Positions 34,258 to 43,708 of a stretch of DNA of 53,041 nt are shown here, one piece after another; position 1 is the stretch's first letter, and each line of letters opens with the position of its first letter. A program made the position numbers and the translations under genes. The notes below the pieces were generated by a model. That model saw nothing but the letters and a program-made list of their open reading frames with translations, ran no database searches and was not told the DNA's origin. The stretch spans positions 1 to 53,041 of the forward strand of contig CAMYXL010000010.1 of the NCBI GenBank assembly GCA_947303255.1, given 5' to 3'. Origin of the DNA: an uncultured Clostridia bacterium (GTDB lineage Bacteria > Bacillota > Clostridia > Saccharofermentanales > Saccharofermentanaceae).

Positions 34258-35525
34258 TCGATGACGACGAACTGAAAAAACTGTTTGATGATGACGACGA
34301 CGATCAAGGGGAGAATTCATCTTCCTCAGAGATTTCTGCGCCTGAAAACAGTGAAAGTTCCGTCGAGAAAAAAGATAAAAAAGAATCCAAGCCTAAGGCT
34401 GAAAAGCCTGTAAAAAAAGAAGAGAAACCAAAGGATAAACAGCCTGAAAAGAAGACCGAAAAGAAGGTCGAAAAAAAGGCTGAGAATAAGGTAGGAAAAA
34501 AGTCAGAAAAACCTGTTGTAAAACACGAGGAAAAGAAGGCTGAGATGCCTAAGGAATTTCGGCCTGAAAAGCCTAAGGCTAAATCTAAGAATACTGTTCC
34601 GTTCTCTGTAAAGGCGAAGAGATTTTTCGAGGATGCAAAAAACAAGATCCAGAAGGCAATAAAGGAGCGTAAGGAGAATGCTTCTGATGTGCCTTTGAAA
34701 GAACGCGAGTATCTTCCGAAGTTCCCTATAAACTTTAAGGGAACGCTTCTTATCCTTTTGGCTGTTGCGATAATCGAACTTGCACTCGGCATTTTGTTCC
34801 TCCCGTTCTTCAGGGTAAGGACTGTTGTTGTCGAGGGTAATATCGTGCTCTCTGAAGAAAGACTTTTAAGCGATGCAGGGATCAAATACGGTTCGCATCT
34901 GTTTTCCGGTATCGGCGGAAATCCTCTGGATATCATAAGGATGGATTACGGAAAGACTGAAAAAAGGATGATGGCTGAAGATCCGTATATCAAGGACATA
35001 AGGATCACGGTTAAGTTTCCTTCGACTATCAAGATCACCGTAAAAGAGAGAAACAAAGTCGCATACATAAAGATGCCTGACGGATATGCTGCTATCGATG
35101 ATGAAGGAACCATCATCGAACTTGCTACGCTTGATAAGGATGATCTCAGCCATGCAGTTATCTGCGGACTTGATGTATCAGGTGCCGTATTAGGCGAGAA
35201 GATCGATATAAAGGACGATTCCGACTACAACAAAGCTCTCGTTATCCTCGGAGCTATCATCAGTGCAGACCAAAGCGGTGTGCAGGGTGAATACATGCTT
35301 TTCGAGAACGTAAGAGAGATAAGGATAATCCCGGGAGGAAACACATTCCTTACCGTTATACTTCCATCCGGTTCTGAACTTCAGGTCAAGCTCAAGGACA
35401 TGGATACTATTATCGAAAATATGTCATGGCTCAGATATGCAGTCATCTCCGACGCCTTTGAAGGATTCCCTGACGGAGCCCTTGATATGACGGGCGAGAG
35501 GATAATTTACCGCAAATACGAGTAA
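34254..35525 (+). CDS. divIB: Cell division protein FtsQ/DivIB with long charged N-terminal domain
   Basis: A 423-residue bitopic protein. About 155 cytoplasmic residues are mostly Lys, Glu and Pro repeats, then one membrane segment (GTLLILLAVAIIELALGILFLPFF) and an extracytoplasmic POTRA-type domain (FRVRTVVVEGNIVLSEERLLSDAGI) with the FtsQ beta domain. It acts with FtsL in activating septal synthesis. It is the last gene before the ftsZ promoter; murC, often just upstream, is missing. Confidence 0.88.
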   Translation: MIDDDELKKLFDDDDDDQGENSSSSEISAPENSESSVEKKDKKESKPKAEKPVKKEEKPKDKQPEKKTEKKVEKKAENKVGKKSEKPVVKHEEKKAEMPKEFRPEKPKAKSKNTVPFSVKAKRFFEDAKNKIQKAIKERKENASDVPLKEREYLPKFPINFKGTLLILLAVAIIELALGILFLPFFRVRTVVVEGNIVLSEERLLSDAGIKYGSHLFSGIGGNPLDIIRMDYGKTEKRMMAEDPYIKDIRITVKFPSTIKITVKERNKVAYIKMPDGYAAIDDEGTIIELATLDKDDLSHAVICGLDVSGAVLGEKIDIKDDSDYNKALVILGAIISADQSGVQGEYMLFENVREIRIIPGGNTFLTVILPSGSELQVKLKDMDTIIENMSWLRYAVISDAFEGFPDGALDMTGERIIYRKYE

Positions 35526-35581
35526 CGTAAGACAATTGGAAAATTTCTTTAACATTCTTGAAATATAACTCAGATTTTGTA

Positions 35582-35610
35582 TTGAAGGTGTACTACATTT
35601 AGGGTACAAT
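35582..35610 (+). promoter_or_regulatory. Promoter of ftsZ
   Basis: TTGAAG at 35582-35587, 17-base spacer, TACAAT at 35605-35610. The leader would be about 70 bases and AT-rich. A second weaker pair (TTGTTA at 35616, TATAAA at 35637) may add another start. Confidence 0.75.
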
Positions 35611-35686
35611 TCAAATTGTTATACTATATGTTGATATATAAATAAGAATATTAACACTGTTAAATATTTTACTGGAGGACAAAGAT

Positions 35687-37153
35687 ATGTCAGAGAACAA
35701 GCGTGGATTTGTGCTGGACGACGAGGCATTTGCTACTATCAAAGTAATCGGAGTCGGCGGTGGCGGCTGTAACGCTGTAGATCGTATGGTAGAAAGCGGA
35801 GTTCAGGGAATTGAATTCATTTCTATCAACACTGACAATCAGGCGCTTGCAAGATCCAAAGCTCAGGTAAGGATCCAGATCGGCGAGAAAGTTACCAGAG
35901 GACTTGGTTGCGGTGCAGATCCTAGCGTAGGTGAGAAGGCCGCTGAAGAATCCAAGGATGAGATCGCAGAAGCTATTAAGAATACAGACATGCTCTTTAT
36001 TACATCAGGCATGGGTGGCGGTACCGGTACAGGTGCTGCTCCGGTTGTAGCTCAGATCGCTCAGGAACTCGGAATCCTCACAGTTGCTGTTGTTACAAGA
36101 CCATTCTCATTTGAGGGACCAAGAAGAGCTGCTAACGCAGAGCGCGGAATCAGAGAGCTCGAGAAGTATGTAGATTCCCTCATCATCGTTGGTAACGATA
36201 AGCTCCTCGAAGTAGTAGATGAAGATACATCCATTGAGGATGCATTCAATATGGCAGATCAGGTATTGAAGTTTGGTGTCGCTGGTATCTCCGACCTCGT
36301 TGCTATCCCTGGTCTCATCAACCTCGACCTTGCAGACGTACGCCGTATCATGACAAAGGCTGGTATCTGCCACATGGGTATCGGTCGTGCTTCAGGCGAA
36401 GGCCGTGCAGCAAGTGCTGTTAAGCAGGCTATCAATTCACCACTCCTTGATACAACTATCGAAGGCGCAGGCGGAGTTATCGTTAACTTCACTGGTGGAC
36501 GTAATATGAAACTCCAGGAGATCGATCAGGCAGCAAGCGTTGTTCGTGAAGCTGTTTCCGATGATGCAGATATCATCGTTGGTGCTGTTATCGATGCTTC
36601 TCTTGATGACGAGATCATGATCACAGTCATCGCTTCCGGATTTGAGAATACTGTTAATGCATCTGCAGGACACAGAGCAAGCACATCCGTTTTGTCAAGA
36701 AATAATCCTACTCTTGTTACAGAGCAGGCAGCACATAAGCAGGCTACAAGACCTAATGCTACAAGAACAAGCTATCAGCCTGAGCCACAGCCTCAGCAGC
36801 CAATAGCTCCGGCTCCAAAGGCATCAGCTCCTGGCTTCCTTTTCGGTGATGATTCCGTTAACAGAAAGGCAGCAGCAGAAGCTCCTAAGGCAGCTCCTGT
36901 AAGTGAAGTTGATACAGGTGCACAGCATGTTCGCCCACAGCCAGCAGCAGTAGAGCCTGTTCCACAGCAGCCGGCTCCACAGCCACAGCAGGTTCCACCT
37001 TACGGCGCTAACGTAAGACCACAGCCGGCTTCGTCACAGCAGGGTGGAAGACCTCAGCCGAATATCGCTCCACAGGCTCCTTCTGGTGATGCTCAGGCTG
37101 CACCAAAGACAGCTAAGCCTTGGTTTATGTTCGGTAAGGATAACAACCAATAA
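35687..37153 (+). CDS. ftsZ: Cell division GTPase FtsZ with atypical C-terminal peptide
   Basis: A 488-residue FtsZ: tubulin signature [17 protein letters not shown]-terminal [15 protein letters not shown]7 loop [11 protein letters not shown], and the FtsZ C-terminal domain to about 315. Then a Gln, Pro and Ala-rich linker of 160 residues. The protein ends [12 protein letters not shown] instead of the usual IPxFLR-type peptide that binds FtsA or SepF; a sister motif, PGFLFGDD, sits at 382-389 in the linker. It polymerises into the division ring. It has its own promoter; ftsA is not adjacent. Confidence 0.95.
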   Translation: MSENKRGFVLDDEAFATIKVIGVGGGGCNAVDRMVESGVQGIEFISINTDNQALARSKAQVRIQIGEKVTRGLGCGADPSVGEKAAEESKDEIAEAIKNTDMLFITSGMGGGTGTGAAPVVAQIAQELGILTVAVVTRPFSFEGPRRAANAERGIRELEKYVDSLIIVGNDKLLEVVDEDTSIEDAFNMADQVLKFGVAGISDLVAIPGLINLDLADVRRIMTKAGICHMGIGRASGEGRAASAVKQAINSPLLDTTIEGAGGVIVNFTGGRNMKLQEIDQAASVVREAVSDDADIIVGAVIDASLDDEIMITVIASGFENTVNASAGHRASTSVLSRNNPTLVTEQAAHKQATRPNATRTSYQPEPQPQQPIAPAPKASAPGFLFGDDSVNRKAAAEAPKAAPVSEVDTGAQHVRPQPAAVEPVPQQPAPQPQQVPPYGANVRPQPASSQQGGRPQPNIAPQAPSGDAQAAPKTAKPWFMFGKDNNQ

Positions 37154-37168
37154 GGAAGGTAATCGTCT

Positions 37169-37627
37169 ATGAGATGCCCACGTTGTGGCGAGATTGAGGA
37201 TAAGGTTGTTGACACCAGAACGGTCGATTCAAACACAGTCATCAGAAGAAGACGTGAATGTTTAAGTTGCGGGCATCGTTTTACCACAGTTGAAAGACTT
37301 GAAGGAATTCAGCTCATGGTGGTAAAGAAGGATGGTACCAGACAGCCTTTTTCGAGGGAAAAGATAATGAACGGACTCGTTGCAGCCTGTTCGAAAAGAC
37401 CGGTATCGAACGAGGATCTTATTGAACTCGTTAATGAGGTTGAGCAGAAACTTCAAAGTAAACACAACCTCGAGATACCTACAGAAGCTATCGGTGAGAT
37501 GATCATGGATGCTCTGAAGAAACTTGATAAGGTTGCCTATGTAAGATTTGCTTCAGTTTACAGGGATTTCACCAGTGTTGATTCGTTCGCACAGGAGATC
37601 TCCAAGATAAACGATAAGGAACAGTAG
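37169..37627 (+). CDS. nrdR: Transcriptional repressor NrdR
   Basis: A 152-residue NrdR: N-terminal zinc ribbon (MRCPRCGEIEDKVVDTR and CLSCGHRFTTVER) and an ATP-cone domain (VVKKDGTRQPFSREKIMNGLVAACSKRPV). It senses ATP and dATP and represses ribonucleotide reductase genes. It follows ftsZ by 15 bases, with an AAGGAAGG ribosome binding site, as in many clostridia, and is presumably co-transcribed. Confidence 0.95.
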   Translation: MRCPRCGEIEDKVVDTRTVDSNTVIRRRRECLSCGHRFTTVERLEGIQLMVVKKDGTRQPFSREKIMNGLVAACSKRPVSNEDLIELVNEVEQKLQSKHNLEIPTEAIGEMIMDALKKLDKVAYVRFASVYRDFTSVDSFAQEISKINDKEQ

Positions 37628-37647
37628 ATATAGGGAGAGGTAGTATT

Positions 37648-38370
37648 ATGAAAAAGGTATTGTTGGTTGATGACGATTCTTCGATCATCGAGATGAACAA
37701 ACTCTACTTTGAAAAAGAAGGCTATGCAGTTTCGGTCTGTATGCAGGGCGACAAAGTATTGAGTACATTTAACGCTTCGTCACCAGACCTGATCATCCTT
37801 GATCTGATGCTTCCGGGTATGGATGGAACTGACGTATGCAGAGAGATCCGTAAGGTATCTGATGTTCCGATCATCATGCTTACTGCTAAGACAGATACAT
37901 TCGATAAGGTAATCGGACTTGAGCTCGGTGCAGATGACTATGTATCAAAGCCATTCGAACCTAAGGAGCTCCTTGCAAGAGCAAAGGCAGTTTTGAGAAG
38001 ATACGGTAAGTCAGAGCAGGGTGCTGCAGCAGAATCTTCCGATGCAGGTTCCGAATCAGCTGAAGTTGTTACTTATCAGGGATTCATGGTAGATAAGGCT
38101 CGTTATATCGTTATGATCGACGGCAAAGAGATCTATCTGCCGCCTAAGGAATTGGAACTTCTTTTCTTCCTGGCATCTAATCCTAACAGAGTATTTACGA
38201 GAGAGCAGCTTCTCGAGAACGTATGGGGTTATGATTTCTACGGAGAGTCAAGAACTGTAGACGTTCATGTTAAGAGAATCAGAGAGAAGATCGAAAGTCC
38301 TGATCGTGTTGACAGTTGGTGTATCAAGACTGTATGGAGCGTAGGCTACAAGTTCGAGACTAAGAACTGA
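37648..38370 (+). CDS. OmpR-family response regulator
   Basis: A 240-residue two-component regulator: receiver domain with acidic pocket DDD (8-10), phosphoacceptor Asp52 in LDLMLPGMDG and switch Lys in DDYVSKPFEP; then a linker rich in Ala, Ser and Glu and an OmpR-type winged-helix domain (PPKELELLFFLASNPNRVFTREQLLENVWGYDF, SRTVDVHVKRIREKI). It forms a pair with the kinase 12 bases downstream. Target genes cannot be deduced, though cell-envelope control (WalRK/PhoPR-like) is plausible. Confidence 0.93.
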   Translation: MKKVLLVDDDSSIIEMNKLYFEKEGYAVSVCMQGDKVLSTFNASSPDLIILDLMLPGMDGTDVCREIRKVSDVPIIMLTAKTDTFDKVIGLELGADDYVSKPFEPKELLARAKAVLRRYGKSEQGAAAESSDAGSESAEVVTYQGFMVDKARYIVMIDGKEIYLPPKELELLFFLASNPNRVFTREQLLENVWGYDFYGESRTVDVHVKRIREKIESPDRVDSWCIKTVWSVGYKFETKN

Positions 38371-38382
38371 TAGTTCATAACT

Positions 38383-39864
38383 ATGGCAAGTAAAGAAAAA
38401 AGAAGAAACACAGTCAGTTTCTCGACGATAATATCATTGCTACTTATCATCAGCACAGTAATAGTTTTTACTGTGCTTCTTTTTCTGTCTTACGAAAGTA
38501 TGCTTGCCAAGCAGATGAATAATGCAAAAGTTACTGTTGATTCGACAAGCTTTACTCTTTGTGAAGCAATCAATACTGCTTTGCTTCAATCAAATGATCC
38601 GTCTGTTGTAAATGATAAGGACGTACAAAATATCGAAAAGATATGCCATCTCGTAAGTCAGAATTTTAACGGAAGCATCTACCTTGTTTCCGAGGATATG
38701 ACGATCGTACTAAGTGAAAATCCTGACAGCGATCTTGAATTAATATTGCAGGATATAATAGCCAATCATGGTGAAGTACAGGTAACAAGATTAACTGAAG
38801 GAAAAACATACATCACTGCCGGCTATAAAGTAGAACAGCTCAATATCTGGTGCATCAGCAGCAGCTACGTAGACAGAGGATTGGTCTTTACGGAATTCAG
38901 ATCAGTTATCCTCATTCCTGCAGGAATCGCCGTTCTTTTTGCTATCGTATTATTTGTTCTTGCTATCCAGCTTACTTTCGCACCTGTTCGTGAGATGTCC
39001 AAGACGATCAAGAAAGTATCAGAAGGAGATTATTCGGTACGTGTGGACAAGAGATACACGGATGCATCTGATCTTAGGAGCGTAACATCCGCAGGTGATA
39101 TCGTTACTATGGCGGCAACTCTTAATGAGATGATAGATAAGCTCGAAAATGCCGAGAGCGACAGGCAGATCTTTATCTCGAGTATCGCTCATGATATAAG
39201 AACTCCGCTTACTTCTATTAACGGATTTGTTACGGCAATAATGGACGGTACTATCCCTCCTGAAAACGTTGATAAATACTTAGGTCTCATCAAGCAGGAG
39301 ATCAACAGGATCAGGGAACTTGTTGTATCAATGACGGAAGCTTCTTCATTAAGTCACGTTGATCCTGATGTAATGGAGAATTTCCCTCTTAATGAAGTTA
39401 TCACCGATGTTGTTGATAATCTTGAACCGCAACTCGGTGAGAAGAATATAACATGCGAAGTCAGGCTTTCAGATGACCCTGATGCAAATATGTGCCGCGG
39501 TGAAGCACAGCAGCTTTGCAGAGTTATCGTTAACATCATAACCAATGCGATCAAGTTTACTCCTAATAACGGAAAGATCATCGTTTCAACTTCGCCAAAT
39601 AAAGCGGAAAAGAAAGTTGAGATAAGTGTTGAAGATTCAGGTATCGGTATTCCTGCAGAAAAGCGTAACAGGATCTTCGAGAGTTTCTATAAAGTCGATT
39701 CCTCAAGAACAAGAGAAGGATTCGGCTTGGGTCTTTATATCTGTAAACAGATCCTCGCAGGACACGGACAGACTATCTATGTTGATGAAGGTAAGGAACT
39801 TGGCGGAGCTAAGTTTATCTTCGCATTCCCAATGGCTCCTGATGATAAATGGGATATTATATGA
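38383..39864 (+). CDS. Membrane sensor histidine kinase
   Basis: A 493-residue kinase: two membrane segments (about residues 15-38 and 170-195) flank an extracytoplasmic sensor of about 130 residues, then HAMP (FAPVREMSKTIKKVSEGDYSVRV), HisKA with phosphoacceptor His270 (SSIAHDIRTPLTSINGF), and an HATPase domain with N box (VIVNIITNAIKFTP), G1 (VEDSGIGIP) and G2 (GFGLGLYICKQI). It phosphorylates the response regulator upstream. The sensor domain gives no clear ligand. It overlaps the nth gene at its stop (ATGA). Confidence 0.93.
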   Translation: MASKEKRRNTVSFSTIISLLLIISTVIVFTVLLFLSYESMLAKQMNNAKVTVDSTSFTLCEAINTALLQSNDPSVVNDKDVQNIEKICHLVSQNFNGSIYLVSEDMTIVLSENPDSDLELILQDIIANHGEVQVTRLTEGKTYITAGYKVEQLNIWCISSSYVDRGLVFTEFRSVILIPAGIAVLFAIVLFVLAIQLTFAPVREMSKTIKKVSEGDYSVRVDKRYTDASDLRSVTSAGDIVTMAATLNEMIDKLENAESDRQIFISSIAHDIRTPLTSINGFVTAIMDGTIPPENVDKYLGLIKQEINRIRELVVSMTEASSLSHVDPDVMENFPLNEVITDVVDNLEPQLGEKNITCEVRLSDDPDANMCRGEAQQLCRVIVNIITNAIKFTPNNGKIIVSTSPNKAEKKVEISVEDSGIGIPAEKRNRIFESFYKVDSSRTREGFGLGLYICKQILAGHGQTIYVDEGKELGGAKFIFAFPMAPDDKWDII

Positions 39865-40493
39865 TGCGCAGAAACGACCTTGCCGTCAGGGCATATGATG
39901 AACTTAATAAACTCTATCCGGATGCGTCATGTTCACTCGATCTTGATGATCCGTATTTCTTTCTCGTAAGAGCGATCCTTTCAGCACAGTGTACTGACGT
40001 AAGAGTCAATAAGACAGTGATCGATCTTAAGAAAGTTGCTGATTCTTCTGATGCAATCTTAGATCTCGGTGAAGAGAGATTATCAGAGGTAATAAAGCCA
40101 TGCGGTCTTTACAAAGCCAAGGCTAAAAACATAATCAAGACAACAGCGATCTATAACGAGAAATGGAATAAGATTATTCCTCAGGATATAGATGAACTCG
40201 TATCGTGTCCCGGCATTGGAAGAAAGATCGGTAACCTTCTATTAGGAGAGCTTTACGGTATTCCGGCATTGGTCGTTGATACACATTTTAAGCGTGTCGC
40301 AAAAAGGCTCGGACTTACCAAAAGTGATGATCCTGCAACTGTTGAAAAAGATGTTTGTAAAGTGTCTGATCCTTCCACTTGGATAAGGATGGGTCATCTG
40401 TTCGTCGCGTTCGGAAGAGACATCTGTGATGCGCGTTCTCCGAAGTGTGAGATATGTCCGTTAGCTGATGTCTGTAAGGGTAAGAAAAAATGA
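39861..40493 (+). CDS. nth: Endonuclease III (DNA glycosylase/AP lyase)
   Basis: A 210-residue Nth: helix-hairpin-helix with the catalytic Lys region (LVSCPGIGRKIGNLLLGELYGIPALVVDTHFKRVAKRLGL, with the conserved Asp) and a C-terminal iron-sulphur cluster C-x6-C-x2-C-x5-C (CDARSPKCEICPLADVC). It removes oxidised pyrimidines. ATG is 39861, overlapping the kinase stop, or the adjacent ATG at 39864. It overlaps recG by four bases. Confidence 0.95.
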   Translation: MMRRNDLAVRAYDELNKLYPDASCSLDLDDPYFFLVRAILSAQCTDVRVNKTVIDLKKVADSSDAILDLGEERLSEVIKPCGLYKAKAKNIIKTTAIYNEKWNKIIPQDIDELVSCPGIGRKIGNLLLGELYGIPALVVDTHFKRVAKRLGLTKSDDPATVEKDVCKVSDPSTWIRMGHLFVAFGRDICDARSPKCEICPLADVCKGKKK

Positions 40494-42622
40494 CTAATGA
40501 TCCTTTGTCTAATCCGATATCAAAGGTCTATGGAATAGGTGAGGCCGCTGAGAAAAAGCTCAACAAGATAGGAGTATTTTCTGTCTTTGATCTTTTGAAT
40601 TTCTTTCCTCGAAAATACGAGGATTGGTCTGACTTAAAACCTTTATACGGTCTTAATGAAGGTGAGCTCATTACATTTAAAGCAACCGTTAAAAATGTAT
40701 CTCCGATAAGCCGTTATGACAAACTTCAAAAATGTGTTGTAGTGGTAAGTGATGACTATGGAACGATATCGCTTACTTTTTTCCACGGAAGATTTGTTGC
40801 TACTGAAATGAAGATAGGAGACGAGTATTACTTTAGAGGCGTTGTCACTGTCTTCAGAGGCGGATTTATGCTCATAAATCCTCAGAGGATAAGAGCAGAT
40901 AAGATGGGCGAAGGTCAGATACGTCCGGTCTACAGACAGACTTCAGGAATCTCCAGTAAACAGATCGAAGCATGGATCGGTTTTGCACTTCGCGATTATG
41001 AGAAACACTTCGATAATGTTCTTCCTGCTAAGCTCATAAAAGACAAGTCATTATGTTCTTCGAAAGAAGCATACAGATTTGTTCATAAGCCTGTTACCAT
41101 GTCTCAGGTATCCATCGGAAGAACAAGACTTGCTTATGAAGAATTGGCAGTCTATGAATATGGAATGCACAAGTCTTTCTCGGGAAAAGAAGATTCAGGA
41201 AAAGCATTCAAGATCGTTAAGAATGATAAGGCTCAAAAGACGGTAAAAGGTATCGTTGATTCCTTGCCTTTTAAGCTTACAGATGATCAGAAAAAAGCAC
41301 TTAATGATATCTTCACGGATATAGCAAAAGATACACCGATGAACAGACTCATCCAAGGTGATGTAGGTTCAGGTAAGACAGCTGTTGCTGCAGTATCCAT
41401 GGCGGCTGTTGCAGCAACCGGAAGACAGGCTGCTCTTCTTGCTCCGACAGGTGTTCTTGCAAAGCAGCATTACGATACCGTTATGGGCATGTTTAAAGAT
41501 ACCGACATTAAGATCGTTTATCTTCACGGCGGTATGAAAGCAGCCGAGAAAAAGAAGGCTTTGGAACTTGTTTCTTCCGGAGAAGCAAAGATAATAATCG
41601 GAACACATGCTCTTATTCAAAAAGATGTTAAGTTCCGTAATCTTGCTTTGTTTGTAACTGACGAACAGCAAAGGTTCGGAGTTGAACAAAGAAACGAGAA
41701 ACTCGGGTTATCATTTATTAACAGTGACATAGATTCAGTACATAGTCTTGTCATGAGTGCGACACCTATTCCGAGAACGCTCGCGATGGTCATCTACGGT
41801 GATATGGATATAAGTATCATCAAGCAAAAACCTGCAGGAAGAAAAGAGATAAAGACTGCATGCTTTGCTGATAAGAACGGAATATATAAGCACATCGCCA
41901 AGCTTGCCCAGAAAGGCGAGCAGGCTTATATCGTGGCACCCAGGATCGATGATAATGATGACGAAGGTGAGATCGAGAGATACGAGAATATCTTCGAGAT
42001 CGGTGAAGAGAAGATAGAGACTTCAAGTGTAAAGGGACTTCATACGGAAGTTCAAAGTTCTCCTATACTAAAGGGCCTCACATCTGATATTCTCATTGGT
42101 TCCATGACTGATGCTCAGAAGACGAAAGTCATGGAGAAATTCAGTAATAAGGAAACTGATATCCTTATCTCGACAACTGTTGTTGAGGTAGGTGTAAATA
42201 ACCCTAATGCGACTACTATGGTCATCATGGATGCGGACAGATTCGGACTATCGACTTTGCATCAGCTTAGAGGTCGAGTAGGAAGAGGAGATAAGCAGTC
42301 TTACTGCATCCTGCAGTCTTCTTCAAACAGTGAACTTGCAATGTCCAGACTTCAGATGATGTGCCAGAGTAACGACGGTTTTGAACTGGCAGAAAAAGAT
42401 CTTGCGTTACGAGGTCCGGGTGACTTTTTCGGTACAAGACAGCATGGTCTTCCAAGTTTCAAGGTAGTAAACATTTTCGATGATACGGAAAAGTCTGTTG
42501 AGATAAGAGAAGTGATGCAGGAATTGATGGCTACGGATGACGATGAAGCCAAGCGTATCAGAAATGCAATTGAAAGACAGCTTTGGTTGCGTTATCCTAA
42601 TCTGGAAATTTTCAGGGCATAA
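40490..42622 (+). CDS. recG: ATP-dependent DNA helicase RecG
   Basis: A 710-residue RecG: N-terminal wedge/OB domain (GVFSVFDLLNFFPRKYEDW, ATVKNVSPISRYDK), then superfamily 2 helicase domains with Walker A GDVGSGKTAVAAVS, DExx box TDEQQRFGVEQR, motif III SATPIPRTLAM and motif VI LHQLRGRVGRGDKQSYC. It reverses stalled forks and branch-migrates recombination intermediates. The DEQQ box in place of DEQH is a small variant. It follows nth with a four-base overlap, giving a DNA repair pair. Confidence 0.96.
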   Translation: MTNDPLSNPISKVYGIGEAAEKKLNKIGVFSVFDLLNFFPRKYEDWSDLKPLYGLNEGELITFKATVKNVSPISRYDKLQKCVVVVSDDYGTISLTFFHGRFVATEMKIGDEYYFRGVVTVFRGGFMLINPQRIRADKMGEGQIRPVYRQTSGISSKQIEAWIGFALRDYEKHFDNVLPAKLIKDKSLCSSKEAYRFVHKPVTMSQVSIGRTRLAYEELAVYEYGMHKSFSGKEDSGKAFKIVKNDKAQKTVKGIVDSLPFKLTDDQKKALNDIFTDIAKDTPMNRLIQGDVGSGKTAVAAVSMAAVAATGRQAALLAPTGVLAKQHYDTVMGMFKDTDIKIVYLHGGMKAAEKKKALELVSSGEAKIIIGTHALIQKDVKFRNLALFVTDEQQRFGVEQRNEKLGLSFINSDIDSVHSLVMSATPIPRTLAMVIYGDMDISIIKQKPAGRKEIKTACFADKNGIYKHIAKLAQKGEQAYIVAPRIDDNDDEGEIERYENIFEIGEEKIETSSVKGLHTEVQSSPILKGLTSDILIGSMTDAQKTKVMEKFSNKETDILISTTVVEVGVNNPNATTMVIMDADRFGLSTLHQLRGRVGRGDKQSYCILQSSSNSELAMSRLQMMCQSNDGFELAEKDLALRGPGDFFGTRQHGLPSFKVVNIFDDTEKSVEIREVMQELMATDDDEAKRIRNAIERQLWLRYPNLEIFRA

Positions 42623-42633
42623 GGAGAATTGTA

Positions 42634-43197
42634 ATGCCGAGAGTAGTTACAGGAAAATACAGAGGTGCTATACTGGCGGCGCCAAAAGGCGATGCCACAA
42701 GACCTACAACCGATAAGGTTAAGGAGGCCATCTTCTCGAGTATTCAGGGAAGGGTATCAGGCTGTAATTTTCTTGACTTGTTCTCAGGTACCGGACAGAT
42801 GGGTATCGAGGCTCTTAGCAGGGGCGCGGAGAAGGTAGTTCTGGTTGATAAGGGAACACCAGCGATCTCTGTTATATCCAAGAACCTGGAAAAGATAAGG
42901 ATCGGAAGAAACGATCCATCGGTAAAAGTCATGAAAAGAAGCGCTGTGGCGGCTTTGGAGGCTCTTAAGGATGAGAAGTTCGATATCGTGTATCTGGATC
43001 CTCCTTATAAGATCGCTTTTGATGAGGCGGTCAAGGTCGCAGATCTACTTACAAAGTACGATATGCTTACGGAAGACGGCCTTATGATCGTTGAGCATTC
43101 GGCCGAAGAGCCTTTCAACACAGATGTAATAAATATGAAATTCTCTCGTTCTTGTAGTTACGGGCTATGCGTGGTAACATTCTTTAGTAAGAATTGA
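42634..43197 (+). CDS. rsmD: 16S rRNA (guanine(966)-N2)-methyltransferase RsmD
   Basis: A 187-residue RsmD: N-terminal VTGKYRGAILAAPKGDATRPTTDKVKEAIFSSIQ, SAM-binding FLDLFSGTGQMGIEALSRGAEKVVLVD and catalytic DIVYLDPPYKIAF (the D/NPPY motif). It methylates G966 of 16S rRNA. It sits directly before coaD, as in most Bacillota, with a 19-base gap. Confidence 0.95.
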   Translation: MPRVVTGKYRGAILAAPKGDATRPTTDKVKEAIFSSIQGRVSGCNFLDLFSGTGQMGIEALSRGAEKVVLVDKGTPAISVISKNLEKIRIGRNDPSVKVMKRSAVAALEALKDEKFDIVYLDPPYKIAFDEAVKVADLLTKYDMLTEDGLMIVEHSAEEPFNTDVINMKFSRSCSYGLCVVTFFSKN

Positions 43198-43216
43198 TTG
43201 CTGAGGAGATACATAC

Positions 43217-43705
43217 TTGAGTATATTGTTATTCCCTGGAAGCTTTGATCCTTTTACTATGGGTCATTGCGACATCGCCAAGAGGGCCTCGAAGCTTTGT
43301 GACAAGCTCGTTGTTGCTGTTATGGATAACAGCGCAAAGCACCCTGCTTTTTCGACTGAAGACAGAGTAAATATGGCCAGAGAATCACTCAAGGAGTATA
43401 AGAATATAGAAGTCGTCTCATCCGGAGGACTTCTTGTGGATCTGTTCAAGGAACTCGGATGTTCAGCGGTTGTCAGAGGTATCCGTTCTGAGTCCGATTT
43501 CAGATACGAAGCCGAGATGGCTATGGCCAACAGGCTCTTGTATGCCGATTACGAAGTTCTGCTTCTGCCTTGCAGAGAGAATTTGTCGATGACAAGTTCG
43601 ACAATCGTTAAGGAAGTTTGTTATTATGGAGGTGACATCTCTAAGATGGTACCTGCGCAAATAGTTGATTTTGTAACAAAAGAGCTTAAGAAAGGTAGGT
43701 CGTAA
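43217..43705 (+). CDS. coaD: Phosphopantetheine adenylyltransferase
   Basis: A 162-residue CoaD with the nucleotidyl-transferase motif FPGSFDPFTMGHCDIAKRA and the second signature NLSMTSSTIVKEV. It makes dephospho-CoA from phosphopantetheine and ATP. The start is probably TTG at 43217, about eight bases after GAGGAG, as no ATG fits the family N terminus. It is followed by a coiled-coil gene three bases away. Confidence 0.95.
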   Translation: MSILLFPGSFDPFTMGHCDIAKRASKLCDKLVVAVMDNSAKHPAFSTEDRVNMARESLKEYKNIEVVSSGGLLVDLFKELGCSAVVRGIRSESDFRYEAEMAMANRLLYADYEVLLLPCRENLSMTSSTIVKEVCYYGGDISKMVPAQIVDFVTKELKKGRS

Positions 43706-43708
43706 ACT

